64,000 nt of DNA from Narthecium ossifragum (taxonomy: Eukaryota; Streptophyta; Magnoliopsida; Dioscoreales; Nartheciaceae). The DNA lies in assembly GCA_963920575.1 (NCBI GenBank), contig OY986964.1, positions 15,999,987 to 16,063,986 on the forward strand. The letters run 5' to 3'. The translations under genes were made by a program, and so were the position numbers. Of this stretch, positions 63,672 through 64,000 are shown piece after piece (the stretch's first letter is position 1; every line of letters starts with the position of its first letter). The notes beneath the pieces are model-generated. The model had not been told where the DNA came from, ran no database searches, and was given only the letters and a program-made list of their open reading frames with translations.

Positions 63672-64000
63672 TGTCACGCCCCGACCCAAAAAACCCATCC
63701 AGATCGAGCCGTGAGCCACCTAAACCTGTTTACATCATCAATTGGCGCACAAGTATATAACTGTTATGAATTTAAACAATTTAATCCTCAAGTTCATAAA
63801 AAACAAATTCGGCAGAATCCCCTTTATAATTATAGCACAAGAAACCTGTACATTTGATAATTTTACAACTTTACAACTTCAATATCAATACATTCATCAA
63901 TATCTACATTAAAGAATATTACAACATTTCTCACATAAAACTGAATTAATAATCATACAATTCTGTTCTTGGATACATCAGATTATACATCATTGATTAA
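63672..64000 (-). repeat. 5' LTR of chromovirus C (partial)
   Basis: Starts TGTCACGCCCCGACCC and closely follows 43,195-43,510; continues beyond the window. Confidence 0.88.

Larger units (their letters stand above)
43195..64000 (-). mobile_element. Chromovirus C (outer element, runs off the window)
   Basis: Its 3' LTR starts at 43,195 (TGTCACGCCCCGACC) and its 5' LTR at 63,672; internal sequence is present at 43,856-44,235 and 61,885-63,656. These two internal pieces are joined across the CGTTC duplication of element B. The 3' LTR is cut at about 43,855 and fused to internal sequence, so C has lost most of pol and part of its LTR. GGAAT at 43,190-43,194 is the left target site; the right one is outside the window. 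Confidence 0.75.

Noticed and set aside
1..64000. tRNA, rRNA, riboswitch or bacterial promoter signals
   Set aside because: None seen; the tRNA-like phrases TGGTATCAGAGC are retrotransposon primer sites.

Overview
The window is nuclear DNA of a flowering plant, made almost entirely of nested transposable elements. The signs are Ty1/copia and Ty3/gypsy retrotransposons with initiator-tRNA-type primer sites, a PIF/Harbinger transposase with its Myb/SANT partner, a hAT element with an 8-bp target duplication, a plant-mobile-domain ORF, a captured fragment of a plant aspartyl-protease gene, and TATA boxes in the LTRs. I see no intact cellular gene, no rRNA or tRNA gene and nothing prokaryotic. 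A run of 200 N (22,970-23,169) is an assembly gap. I cannot name the species.

Layout. 1-1,780: GC-rich, GA-rich low-complexity DNA with a minisatellite. 1,816-2,738: non-autonomous hAT element with a perfect 8-bp target duplication. About 3,017-3,051: a short exon resembling the start of the RNA polymerase subunit RPB6. 3,278-7,780: decayed PIF/Harbinger transposase, a small RNase H1 N-terminal-domain ORF and AT-rich filler. 7,781-17,449: a SIRE-like Ty1/copia element on the minus strand with two LTRs, a broken gag-pol and an intact accessory ORF. 17,450-19,044: LTR/PBS remnant and a Myb/SANT-like (Harbinger ORF1-type) pseudogene. 19,045-20,282: two LTR fragments. About 20,300-43,194: a Tat-lineage Ty3/gypsy element (3' LTR, antisense plant-mobile-domain ORF, pol, protease, end of gag), interrupted at 34,487-42,915 by a chromovirus-type LTR. 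That LTR itself carries a 3.6-kb MULE-like insertion and a 1.66-kb solo LTR. 43,195-64,000: chromovirus C, interrupted by chromovirus B (44,236-61,884, target duplication CGTTC). B is in turn interrupted by a solo LTR (44,670-47,061, GTCGC) and by a young gag-only element (50,554-59,555, CTGCC).

The order of insertion can be read from target duplications and from uninterrupted copies of the same sequence elsewhere in the window. Nearly all retroelements are transcribed from the minus strand.

The most unusual signal is a set of arrays of short palindromes with a TCGA core (GGTCGACC, GGATCGATCC, AGATCGATCT, CCGATCGATCGG). They recur in unrelated retrotransposons. In several LTRs, and ahead of the copia accessory ORF, the array lies about 20-90 bp upstream of a TATA box. 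Each element uses its own version of the word, even where the position within one LTR family is conserved. This looks like a shared promoter-proximal feature acquired repeatedly.
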